Source: an uncultured Bacillota bacterium
GTDB taxonomy: Bacteria; Bacillota_I; Bacilli_A; RFN20; CAG-826
Direction: 5' to 3'
Assembly (NCBI GenBank): GCA_949299565.1
Contig: OX437086.1
Span: forward strand, 38,919 to 102,918
DNA length: 64,000 bases
This document shows positions 53,391-61,716 of the stretch, piece after piece. A model generated the notes under the pieces. That model had not been told where the DNA came from, made no database searches, and saw nothing but the letters and a program-made list of their open reading frames with translations. The position numbers and the translations under genes were made by a program. Numbering within the stretch: position 1 is the first letter of the stretch; each line of letters starts with the position of its first letter.

Positions 53391-53419
53391 CCAACAAAAA
53401 GCAAAAGAAAGTCGTTAAT
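53391..53419 (+). promoter_or_regulatory. Candidate ECF promoter upstream of the lipoprotein gene
   Basis: CCAACAA (53391-53397), 14 bases, TCGTTAAT (53412-53419): identical in both blocks and in spacing to the site before the sigma gene, while the 14 bases between differ. Confidence 0.65.
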
Positions 53420-53443
53420 AAAGTGAAAGGCGGTTAAAAACCT

Positions 53444-54295
53444 ATGCAGAAAAAAATCTTACTCCTTCCACTTGTCCTTGGAGCGACCTTAGTCTCCTGT
53501 GAAATTGTTGATTCATCATCAATAAATGACAATACGTCTTCCAATATAAGCATCAACGAGAGCAACCATGAAATCTACGCTTTCGAAGCGGCGACTTCTA
53601 TTGGACTATTGCCATCTCTAAGCACTCCCGAAACTTTGATGTTGTTAAACGCTTATAGCGAGACAAGCGTTGAGGACTTAAAGGCTTATCTTCCAAGCGT
53701 TGAAGCGATGCTTTTAGAAGACGAGGGCTTGACGCGAAGCGTTGTTTTGGAAAGCGACAACCCGCTTTATGAGACCAAAGTGCAAGTCACCTATAAAGAC
53801 ATCACTTTCACTGACAAATCGTTCTATATGTATTACAACGAAACCATCAAACAAGATGATGATTTCGATGAAGACGAAAGAGAATCACGCATCGAGGGAG
53901 TTATTCTCATCGACGACAACGAATATAAAATGTGGGGCGAAAAAGAAATCGAGGACGATGAATTGGAAACAAGCTTCTCCTATCTTTTAGATGAGGACAC
54001 TTATGTTCTCGTCGAGCAAGAAAAAGAAAATGATGAGCAAGAATTCTCTTACAAAATGATTAAAAATGGGCGGCAAGTTAATTCTTATTCTCTCGAAATG
54101 GAAGACAATGAAGTCGAATTAAAAACGCAAGGCGAAGGCTGGGGACGTTATAAAGTAAGTTTCGATCTCTATCAGAGAGATGGCGAAATTTATATCCGTT
54201 GCTTCCTCAACGAGAACGGCACAAGAAATAGCTATCTCTTTAAGAAAGTAATTGACGGAGAGACAGGACTTATTGATTATCAGTTGGTTGCCTGA
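53444..54295 (+). CDS. Lipoprotein related to the outer domain of the anti-sigma protein
   Basis: 283 residues. Signal peptide with lipobox LVSC (Cys19), short Ser/Asn stalk, then a domain aligned by eye with the preceding gene's outer part: HEIYAF (42-47) with HEIAF, an acidic run DDDFDEDERESRIEG (138-152) with EDDEEEFHIEG, and WGEKEIEDDELETSF (164-178) with VGEKELENNEYEISF. No known family. Anchored outside the membrane, it could bind the same ligand as the anti-sigma protein or bind that protein itself. Confidence 0.7.
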   Translation: MQKKILLLPLVLGATLVSCEIVDSSSINDNTSSNISINESNHEIYAFEAATSIGLLPSLSTPETLMLLNAYSETSVEDLKAYLPSVEAMLLEDEGLTRSVVLESDNPLYETKVQVTYKDITFTDKSFYMYYNETIKQDDDFDEDERESRIEGVILIDDNEYKMWGEKEIEDDELETSFSYLLDEDTYVLVEQEKENDEQEFSYKMIKNGRQVNSYSLEMEDNEVELKTQGEGWGRYKVSFDLYQRDGEIYIRCFLNENGTRNSYLFKKVIDGETGLIDYQLVA

Positions 54296-54308
54296 ACGCT
54301 CTCTAGAC

Positions 54309-54340
54309 AAGCTCCGGTTTTACCTCGCCGGAGCTTTTTT
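54309..54340 (+). terminator. Terminator after the lipoprotein gene
   Basis: AGCTCCGG (54310-54317) pairs with CCGGAGCT (54328-54335), 10-base loop, followed by T6. It closes the ECF module. Confidence 0.93.
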
Positions 54341-54394
54341 CTTTTAGCACAAAAGGCAAAAGCGGTTTAATATGAAAAATAAGGAGTTATGGCC

Positions 54395-55126
54395 ATGGAA
54401 GAAACAATAAACAAAGAGAAAAACAACAAATCTTTGACGACAAAAGTTTATATGCTCATTGAAAGCATTATCTTCATCATCATCGGGATCGTTTGTCTCG
54501 TCTTCAATTGGGAAGAAGGACTTCGCCACTCTTTATATTTAATTCTCGGGCTCGTTTTTACCATCATCGGTTTTTCCAATATCGTCTTAAATCTTTTGCC
54601 TTTATTTTTCATGAAAGGCAAGAAGGACGCGATCCGCGAAACAATGCGTTTGAATTTTCGTTACGATCAAATCGCGTTCTCAGCTTTTCAACTGGCCTTC
54701 GGAATCACCTTCCTCGTCATCTATGCGCAAAACAACGTTGCGGTTTTTGACACAATCGCGACTTTCATTGCAATATTCCTTTCGACGCTTTTGCTTGTCG
54801 GAGGGCTTGCTTTCCTCGTTATTTCTATTTGTTTTGGTTATAGCAAACTCTATGGCAAAACTATTCAAATAACCGGAATTATTCTCGGGATTGTTCTTTT
54901 GGCGCTCGGGATTGTCGTCGCAGTGTTTATCAATCGCGCTGAAATTATGGAAAGAGTGACGCTCATCATCCTGGGATTGGTTTTCCTCTTATTAGGAATT
55001 GCCATCTTAATTGACGCTATCAAAGCCTTCAAAAAGAAGAAAGCGACGACAACAGCCGTCATTGAAAACGCTGATGTCCGAGAAGTGTCTACACCAGAGA
55101 TCGAGAATAAAGATATTAAAGAATAA
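54395..55126 (+). CDS. Six-helix membrane protein, unknown
   Basis: 243 residues from ATG 54395 (GGAG 8 bases upstream; an ATG at 54389 is only two bases from it). About six helices in three hairpins, similar in look to HdeD/DUF308 proteins but not assigned, and a charged C-terminal tail. It follows the ECF module's terminator, so it is probably a separate unit. It ends one base from the convergent ThyX-like gene with no terminator between. Confidence 0.6.
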   Translation: MEETINKEKNNKSLTTKVYMLIESIIFIIIGIVCLVFNWEEGLRHSLYLILGLVFTIIGFSNIVLNLLPLFFMKGKKDAIRETMRLNFRYDQIAFSAFQLAFGITFLVIYAQNNVAVFDTIATFIAIFLSTLLLVGGLAFLVISICFGYSKLYGKTIQITGIILGIVLLALGIVVAVFINRAEIMERVTLIILGLVFLLLGIAILIDAIKAFKKKKATTTAVIENADVREVSTPEIENKDIKE

Positions 55127-55127
55127 C

Positions 55128-55733
55128 TCAATTGTTTGCTAATTCTTTAGCGCCCGTCAGGGCTAAAAAATCGGGAAGCCTTTCACACCAATCGCAGAAG
55201 ACGTGCCATTCTTTGAGTTTGTGATGACGTCTTTGAATGTACATCGTTTTAAGTTGCTGATAATTCGTGGTCATTGTCGCGCTGAGACAAAAACCACATG
55301 GAAGTGAAGCGACTAAAATTCGCCAAGCATTTTTCTTTTCTTCAATTTGAGTATCAGGAATTCTCTGATAATCTGCGATTAATTCTTGAAAGCGCTCAAG
55401 TATATACGAATCCACTTCTTCAACAACCTGCTCTTTGAGGTCGAATTTTAAAAGACAATGCATCGTGCTTTGGGAAGAGATGAAATCAAACCAGTGATAG
55501 CGCTGAGCTTCTTTCCACCAATAAAGAGGGGCGCTGACATCAAGCTGTACAAGAATTCCCTTTAAAAAATTGTCGTGTCCAAGACCGTTTTTTGTGGCGC
55601 CTAAGCGTTCAGCTCGTTGAAAATCTTTTTCGTTCGGTGAAGAAGTGTCGATTTTGACACGCATCGGATTGCCGGAAGCTTTCACAGCCCGTTCTAATCC
55701 ATAAACCTGATAATTGCTTATTTTGAAGTTCAT
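55128..55733 (-). CDS. ThyX-superfamily-like protein
   Basis: 201 residues. The pattern of hydrophobic strand, DVSAPLYWWKEAQRYHWFDF, SSQSTMH and the later ATMTTNYQQLKTMYIQRRHHKLKEW resembles the core helices of FAD-dependent thymidylate synthase, but the catalytic RHRxxSxNExSxR motif is not conserved. Close relatives occur in phages and gut Firmicutes. It overlaps the folD stop by four bases; FolD makes the methylene-tetrahydrofolate that ThyX uses, which supports a link to thymidylate or folate chemistry. Function is not established. Confidence 0.55.
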   Translation of the reverse strand: MNFKISNYQVYGLERAVKASGNPMRVKIDTSSPNEKDFQRAERLGATKNGLGHDNFLKGILVQLDVSAPLYWWKEAQRYHWFDFISSQSTMHCLLKFDLKEQVVEEVDSYILERFQELIADYQRIPDTQIEEKKNAWRILVASLPCGFCLSATMTTNYQQLKTMYIQRRHHKLKEWHVFCDWCERLPDFLALTGAKELANN

Positions 55734-56521
55734 CGTTTCATTGCCTCCACTAAATTTTTTAAAAGAGCAAGGCGTGTCAATAAACCAACACCCCCAGGCA
55801 CGGGGCTTTGATAAGCAACAGGAAGTCCCTTTTCAGCATCACCGACAAGTTTCCCGTTTTCATCGCGATTGATGCCGACATCAATAACCCATGCGTCTTT
55901 TTTATATTTGAATTCTCTTTTTAATATCGCTTGATGCCCAACTGCCACAACAATCAAATCCGCTGAAGCAATGAAATCAAGCAAAGCGCTGGCTGGCGTC
56001 TTTGAGTGACAAATCGTGACGTTCATATTTTTGTTGAGCAATAAATCCGCCATCGGCTTTCCGACTATACGGCTCCGGCCGATTACTAAAGCATTTTTGC
56101 CCGTAAATTCATAGCGAGAAAAAGATAAAAAGTCGAGAATTCCGCGCGGAGTGCATGGCAAAAAGTGACTGCCTAAAACAAAGCCGTCGACATCTTTATT
56201 AGGGGCTATGATTTGGTTAATTTTCTCCGATGAAAGTTGCGGAGGCACCGGCAGCTGCACGAGAAGACCGTCTACAGATGGATCATCATTAATCTTTTGA
56301 AGCTCCGAATAAAAAGCAGCAGCGTCAACATCATTATCAAAATGATAAACCTGACTTTGAATTCCTACTTCAGAAGCATCTTTTTCCTTCCCGCGAATAT
56401 AAGAATTAGAGGCTGGGTTGTCTCCTACTTGGACGATTGCCAAAAAAGGAGGTCTTTCAAGCGATTTGATTTGAATTTTCAATTCGCTTTTTTCTTTTAT
56501 AACATAGTCACGAATATCCAT
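55730..56521 (-). CDS. folD: Methylenetetrahydrofolate dehydrogenase/cyclohydrolase FolD
   Basis: 263 residues, slightly short. Catalytic region SNSYIRGKEKDASEVGI with the Lys, DGLLVQLPVPPQL, NKDVDGF, PCTPRGILDFL and the NADP loop GRSRIVGKPMADLL. It interconverts methylene-, methenyl- and formyl-tetrahydrofolate. TAAAAT stands 7 bases before the ATG and no ribosome site is present. Confidence 0.94.
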   Translation of the reverse strand: MDIRDYVIKEKSELKIQIKSLERPPFLAIVQVGDNPASNSYIRGKEKDASEVGIQSQVYHFDNDVDAAAFYSELQKINDDPSVDGLLVQLPVPPQLSSEKINQIIAPNKDVDGFVLGSHFLPCTPRGILDFLSFSRYEFTGKNALVIGRSRIVGKPMADLLLNKNMNVTICHSKTPASALLDFIASADLIVVAVGHQAILKREFKYKKDAWVIDVGINRDENGKLVGDAEKGLPVAYQSPVPGGVGLLTRLALLKNLVEAMKR

Positions 56522-56528
56522 CTTTTAG

Positions 56529-56534
56529 ATTTTA
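56529..56534 (-). promoter_or_regulatory. folD -10 box, near-leaderless start
   Basis: TAAAAT on the minus strand with TTTTGC 17 bases upstream; 7 bases separate it from the ATG. Confidence 0.4.
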
Positions 56535-56556
56535 TTACCAAATAAAGGCTAGCAAA

Positions 56557-56584
56557 AGAAAAAGCCCTTATTGAGAGGGCTTAT
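56557..56584 (-). terminator. Terminator after secG
   Basis: AAGCCCT (56562-56568) pairs with AGGGCTT (56576-56582), 7-base loop, with a T run in the minus direction. Confidence 0.85.
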
Positions 56585-56599
56585 TTTCATCTAACACTT

Positions 56600-56899
56600 T
56601 TATAGAAGCGGACGCACTGCTGCGGCAACTGAAGAAATAGCAGAGGAACCATTAGACGAACCGCCACCGCTGCTGCCGAGAACCATAATAAGAAGAGCCA
56701 TGAAAAGGAATAAAATCGCAAAACCGAAAGTGAGCCAGCTGATAACCTTCTCCGATCCTCTCTCCTTAGTTTTTGCAAAAACATTGAGACCGCCACCGGT
56801 AATTGCACCCGAAGCACCCTCAGACTTACCACCTTGAAGTAAGGAAAGGACAATGATGATAAGAGCCACTACTACAAAGACGTAATCGTACCACTGCAT
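56600..56899 (-). CDS. secG: Protein translocase subunit SecG
   Basis: 99 residues. Two membrane helices (about 5-22 and 52-74) separated by the SecG loop LLQGGKSEGASGAITGGG, then a Gly/Ser-rich C-terminal tail. It joins SecY and SecE in the translocon and aids SecA-driven export. Single gene with its own terminator. Confidence 0.92.
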   Translation of the reverse strand: MQWYDYVFVVVALIIIVLSLLQGGKSEGASGAITGGGLNVFAKTKERGSEKVISWLTFGFAILFLFMALLIMVLGSSGGGSSNGSSAISSVAAAVRPLL

Positions 56900-56940
56900 T
56901 TATCTACACCTAAACATACACGACAAAGTCGCGCTTACTA

Positions 56941-56969
56941 AATATAGTTGAAAGAAATAATAAAGTAAA
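56941..56969 (-). promoter_or_regulatory. secG promoter
   Basis: Minus strand TTTACT (56964-56969), 17-base spacer, TATATT (56941-56946). The leader of about 35 bases contains a GCGAC/GTCGT hairpin. Confidence 0.5.
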
Positions 56970-56988
56970 CGAGAAAGAAAAAGACTTC

Positions 56989-57624
56989 TTAATCCAAAGC
57001 AATATTTTTTAGCATTGCTTCTAAATCATGGAATTTTCTTCCAGCGAATGAGGGATATTCATTCTTCCGCTCCAATAAATATCCATCAATGCCGGCATCT
57101 TTAGCAGCCTCAATGTCTTGTAAAGAATCACCAACATAAAAAGCGCCTTCTTTTTTTACATCCGGAAAATGATCAAGACACATTAAAAGCGGGTCGGGCG
57201 CTGGTTTAGGAACGGAACAAATTATCGAATCGACAACGTATTCAAAATAATGATAAAGTCCATATTGCTTTAAGACTTTCTCAACGTGTGTTTTTGAGTT
57301 TCCGGTGACGATTGCTAAATGAAAATTATGGTTTTGCAAAGTTTTTAAGACATTTTCTACTTCAGGATATGGCTTGATTAATTTTAAATTGTTTTCATTA
57401 TCAATCGCTTCAATCACGGTTTTAACAAAAAGGATGATTTGTTTTTCTTCTATTATTTTTCTCTCAACGATAACCTCCTTAAGAGAATGATGCATGTATT
57501 CTCTAGCTTGCTCAGGACTGCAAGTTTCATCGATTGCAGCAAATCCTTCTTTATAAACCTCAATGAGTGAAAGTTCAGAGTCAACAAGAGTTCCGTCGAA
57601 ATCAAAAATCGCTAATCTTTTCAT
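56989..57624 (-). CDS. HAD-superfamily phosphatase, PpaX/Gph-like
   Basis: 211 residues. Motif [12 protein letters not shown] (residues 6-16), motif II VTGNSKT, motif III KPAPDP and motif IV VGDSLQD, with a helical cap. It resembles pyrophosphatase PpaX and phosphoglycolate phosphatase; the substrate is not determined. Its ATG overlaps the uvrB stop (ATGA), making it the last gene of the secA-prfB-yitT-uvrB run. Confidence 0.85.
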   Translation of the reverse strand: MKRLAIFDFDGTLVDSELSLIEVYKEGFAAIDETCSPEQAREYMHHSLKEVIVERKIIEEKQIILFVKTVIEAIDNENNLKLIKPYPEVENVLKTLQNHNFHLAIVTGNSKTHVEKVLKQYGLYHYFEYVVDSIICSVPKPAPDPLLMCLDHFPDVKKEGAFYVGDSLQDIEAAKDAGIDGYLLERKNEYPSFAGRKFHDLEAMLKNIALD

Positions 57625-59606
57625 TTATTTAATCCCGCCTTCGTTTCCAGAATTATGTCGCGCAATTCAGCTGCTCGTTCAAAGTCAAAAGCCTTTGCCG
57701 CCTCTTTCATTTGCTTTGTTAAATCCTTGATGTAAGCCTCAACCTTACTCCGTGGAGCATGTGGATCGATTCCAAGAGGTTTGTCTTCTAAGACACCGGC
57801 ATTGGAGAGAGGAGGAATAATCTCTTTTTTGATGGTCATCGGAACAATGCCGTATTCTTTGTTATAGGCTTCTTGAATAGACCGTCGTCTTTTCGTCTCG
57901 CTGATGGCCTCTTCCATCGATTTCGTCATTTTATCGGCATACATGATTACTTTCCCGTCCGCGTTTCGTGCAGCCCGCCCGATTACCTGAATAAGTGACG
58001 TCGTGCTGCGCAAAAACCCTTCCTTGTCCGCATCTAAAATAGCCACAAGCGAAACTTCAGGAATATCGAGACCTTCACGCAAAAGGTTAATGCCGACTAA
58101 AACATCGTATTTCCCTTTCCTTAATTGATAGATAATCATCGTCCGTTCTAGTGTCTTAGTTTCGTTATGAAGATAAGCCACTTTAATTCCTGCTTGTCTT
58201 AAATAAGTTGTGAGGTCTTCCGCCATCCGAATTGTTAATGTCAGAAGCATCACTCGTTCGTTTTTCTCGATTCGTTTATGAATTTCAGAAAGCAAATCAT
58301 CGATTTGTCCAAAGGTTGGGCGCACCTCAATTATCGGATCTAAAAGCCCCGTTGGGCGGATAATTTGCTCGCTTACATGATAATTAGCTCTTTTTAATTC
58401 ATAGTCTGCTGGCGTCGCCGAAGTACAAACCACGCTATAGGGCATCAATTCCTCGAATTCAGAAAATTTTAAGGGACGATTGTCTAATGCTGATGGCAAA
58501 CGAAAACCATATTCCACCAACGTCATTTTGCGGGATCGATCGCCATTATACATTCCGTTCAACTGTGGAAAAGTTACATGCGATTCATCGATTAGAAGCA
58601 AAAAATCCTTAGGGAAGTAGTCGATAAGCGTCCAAGGGCGTTGTCCCGGCAAACGCCCGTCGATATGACGTGAATAATTTTCAATCCCCGGGCACATTCC
58701 GAATTCACGGAGAGAATCCATGTCTTGCCTTGTTCGCATTTCAAGACGTTCAGCTTCTAAAAGTTTTCCTTCTTGGCGAAAATATGAAAGACGTTCTTCC
58801 AATTCTTTTTCAATGCTTTCGCATGCTTTGGTAATCCGGGCTTTCGTAGAGGCGTGATCATAAGCCGGATAAATCGGATATGTGTGATAAGTTTTTCGAA
58901 CCGCACCGCTTAAATAATCGATTTCAGCGATTCTTTCTACCTCATCACCCCATGTTTCAAGCCGTAAATAGGAATCATGGAGGTTCATTGGTCCAATATC
59001 AATCACGTCGCCATGTACACGGAAAGATCCAGGCTTTAAATCTAGATTATTTCTTGTGTATTGAGCTTCTACTAAACGTTCAAAAAGGCGTTGACGATTG
59101 ATGATTTCGCCTTCACGAATTTCAAAAACCAAACCCCGATATTCATCGGGATCGGAAAGACCGTAGATTGCAGCCACCGAAGCAACGACGATCGTATCGC
59201 GCCTTTCGATAATCGAATTGACCGCGCTTGTTCTCAGCATTTCGATTTCATCGTTCATGACCGCATTTTTTTCAATGTAGGTGTCAGTTTTTGGAACGTA
59301 TGCTTCAGGCTGATAAAAATCGAAGTTAGAGACAAAATATTCAACGCGGTTATGCGGAAAAAGCGACTGAAATTCGCCATATAGTTGCGACGCTAAAGTT
59401 TTGTTGTGAACAAGAACAAGCGTCGGTTTCTGCAAAGCCTGGATAATATTTGCATCTGTAAAAGTTTTTCCGGTTCCTGTAGCACCCAAAATTACGTTGA
59501 AACCATGGCCATTTTGCATGGATTTTAAGACATCGGCGATGGCCTTAGGCTGGTCGCCAGTCGGTTTATGTTCGGAGACAAGCTGGAAAAGTTCCCCGTT
59601 ACTCAT
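57621..59606 (-). CDS. uvrB: UvrABC excinuclease subunit B
   Basis: 661 residues, full length. Walker [14 protein letters not shown], the beta-hairpin region [17 protein letters not shown]... read as [27 protein letters not shown] (Walker B), helicase motifs [15 protein letters not shown] and QVIGRAARN, and a C-terminal UVR motif ([20 protein letters not shown]). It verifies DNA damage handed over by UvrA. ATG 59606, 9 bases after GAGG, is preferred over ATG 59615. It overlaps the yitT end by 8 bases. Confidence 0.95.
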   Translation of the reverse strand: MSNGELFQLVSEHKPTGDQPKAIADVLKSMQNGHGFNVILGATGTGKTFTDANIIQALQKPTLVLVHNKTLASQLYGEFQSLFPHNRVEYFVSNFDFYQPEAYVPKTDTYIEKNAVMNDEIEMLRTSAVNSIIERRDTIVVASVAAIYGLSDPDEYRGLVFEIREGEIINRQRLFERLVEAQYTRNNLDLKPGSFRVHGDVIDIGPMNLHDSYLRLETWGDEVERIAEIDYLSGAVRKTYHTYPIYPAYDHASTKARITKACESIEKELEERLSYFRQEGKLLEAERLEMRTRQDMDSLREFGMCPGIENYSRHIDGRLPGQRPWTLIDYFPKDFLLLIDESHVTFPQLNGMYNGDRSRKMTLVEYGFRLPSALDNRPLKFSEFEELMPYSVVCTSATPADYELKRANYHVSEQIIRPTGLLDPIIEVRPTFGQIDDLLSEIHKRIEKNERVMLLTLTIRMAEDLTTYLRQAGIKVAYLHNETKTLERTMIIYQLRKGKYDVLVGINLLREGLDIPEVSLVAILDADKEGFLRSTTSLIQVIGRAARNADGKVIMYADKMTKSMEEAISETKRRRSIQEAYNKEYGIVPMTIKKEIIPPLSNAGVLEDKPLGIDPHAPRSKVEAYIKDLTKQMKEAAKAFDFERAAELRDIILETKAGLNK

Positions 59607-60615
59607 TGCCGTCATCCTCGTCTTTTAAATCTTTTTTCTTTCGCTTCCCGTTAAAAGGATTTTTAAGACGCACTTTGTTTTTAAGCAATGGCTCGAAACC
59701 TTCTCCGTTGATGGTTTTTGTCGTGATGAAAGAAACAAAAGCCTTTGGGTCGATCTCACCTATTTTGTTGCGAAAATCTTCTTCTTCATTTTTATAGATA
59801 ATAACGCGCAATAACCGCCGTTCTTCGCCTAAATAACCACCATATACTTTAAAGACGGTCGTGCCATGTCCCAGTTCATCATGAACATAATTCATGATTT
59901 CTTGATAATGGGAGGAAATGATGTCGCACTCTAAAAAACGTTGTGAACGGATATATAAATATTGAATGGCTAAAGCGCAACAAAGCGCGCCGAGAATTCC
60001 GATAAGGCAAGGAACAACGCCAGTCGAAAAATCCCACGTGACAATGACTCCTATGACAATCAGCGTCGCGTCCATCAAAAAAGAACTTGTGTCTTCTTTA
60101 ACGCGCGTATGTTTAGCTAAAAGCTTAGAAATAACATCTAGTCCCCCTGTTGAGCCTTCTCCTCGATAAGAAATTGCGACGCCAGCACCAGTCAAAAATC
60201 CGCCAAACAGACCAGCCAAAAGCATGTATGTCAAATTTTCGAAGGAAGAAGCGCCGCCCCAAATATAATCGGCAACATTCAATCTTAAAAAGAGAGAATA
60301 GAAAAGCGGATAGGCTAAAGACGATAGTAACGTTCTCATCGAAAAATGTCGTCCAACAAAGAAAAGTCCCACGAGCCAAAGAACAACTTGAACAATCGCG
60401 ACAACTATATCGGTAATATTAAAACCCGCCAACGGTTCGATGAATGAATTGAAAATGATGCCGATTGAAAGCACGCCTCCGGAAATGATGTCAAATGGTT
60501 CTAACATCGAAGATCCGAAAGCCAAAACAACGCTTCCTAAAAGTATTAAGAAGATATTTCGAATTTCATGCTTTAAACGCTTCTTGTCTTTAAACAGTTG
60601 CTTGAGCTGAACCAT
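59599..60615 (-). CDS. YitT family membrane protein
   Basis: 338 residues. About six helices with the YitT signature near the first ([21 protein letters not shown]) and [19 protein letters not shown], then a C-terminal cytosolic DUF2179 domain (about 225-310) and a Lys/Asp-rich tail. Function unknown; widespread in Firmicutes. ATG 60615 is chosen; the longer frame to 60657 overlaps prfB further. Confidence 0.85.
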   Translation of the reverse strand: MVQLKQLFKDKKRLKHEIRNIFLILLGSVVLAFGSSMLEPFDIISGGVLSIGIIFNSFIEPLAGFNITDIVVAIVQVVLWLVGLFFVGRHFSMRTLLSSLAYPLFYSLFLRLNVADYIWGGASSFENLTYMLLAGLFGGFLTGAGVAISYRGEGSTGGLDVISKLLAKHTRVKEDTSSFLMDATLIVIGVIVTWDFSTGVVPCLIGILGALCCALAIQYLYIRSQRFLECDIISSHYQEIMNYVHDELGHGTTVFKVYGGYLGEERRLLRVIIYKNEEEDFRNKIGEIDPKAFVSFITTKTINGEGFEPLLKNKVRLKNPFNGKRKKKDLKDEDDGNE

Positions 60616-61715
60616 CGCGGCTTTCTTTCTCCAAATAGGCGTAGAGCAGTCCGTCAATGTTGCCGTCCATTACACCATTGACGTCGCTTGTTTCATATCC
60701 CGTTCTATTGTCCTTTACCAAGGTATATGGGCAAAAAACGTAAGAACGAATTTGACTGCCCCATTCGATATTCTTTTGTTCGCCAATAATTGATTTCATT
60801 TTAGCGTCCCGTTCTTCGAGCTTGCGTTGCATGAGTTTATCCGTCAGCATCTCCATACAAGTTGCTTTATTCATCAATTGACTCCGTTCAATTTCGCACT
60901 GAACGACAATGCCGGTCGGGATGTGAGTAATCCGAACGGCCGATGAAACTTTGTTGACGTTTTGTCCACCAGCTCCGCCAGAACGGAAAGTATCGACACG
61001 CAAATCTTTCGGATCAATCACAACATCAGACACTTTTCCGAATTCAGGGACAACGTTCACTGAAGCAAAAGACGTATGCCGTCTAGCATTAGCGTCAAAC
61101 GGAGAAATTCTAACTAAGCGATGCACTCCTTTTTCACCTTTTAAAAGGCCATAAGCGTGAGGACCGCTCAATTTTACAACCGCGCTTTTAATCCCCGCCT
61201 CATCCCCTGCTTCATATGATAACAATTGCCATTTAAAGCGGTGATCTTCCGCATAACGATTATACATGCGCAAAAGCATGCTGGCCCAATCTTGAGCCTC
61301 AGTTCCGCCAGCGCCCGGATGAATTTCTAAAGTGCAGTTTAAATTATCATATTCGCCAGAAAATAAGAGGAGCGTCCTTAAATCTCCTATCTCTTTTTCT
61401 AATTCCTCTTCTAAAGAAACGGACAATTCAAGCATCTCTTGATCATCGTTTTTAAGGGACGTTAAAAGATCAGACAAATCGCGATAATCGCTTTGAATTT
61501 TTGTGAGAGACTCAACTTTGTGACGTGCTTCATTCAAAGAATCCAAAAGCTTAACTGCTTCATTGCGATCATCCCAAAAGTTTTCTGAATTTTGCTTTTC
61601 CTCAGCTTGGGCAATAAAAGTCTGCAGGCTGGTGAGGTCAAAGAGAATCACCGAGCTGCTTAACATAAGTACCAATTTCGTTGGCTTTTTGCTTAATTTC
61701 AGCTAGCTCTTTCAT
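60590..61715 (-). CDS. prfB: Peptide chain release factor 2 with programmed +1 frameshift
   Basis: 374 residues after frameshifting. Frame 0 begins at ATG 61715 and reads MKELAEIKQKANEIGTYVKQ then LGDSL to TGA at 61640-61638, in the context CTT-TGA-C. Shifting +1 there continues as DLTSLQTFIAQAE to the stop at 60590. This is the classic RF2 autoregulatory site: low RF2 slows termination at TGA and favours the shift. The GGQ motif is seen in RSGGAGGQNVNKVSSAVR and the TGA-specific SPF tripeptide in LVRISPFDANARRHTSF. One base separates it from secA. Confidence 0.95.
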
Positions 61716-61716
61716 T

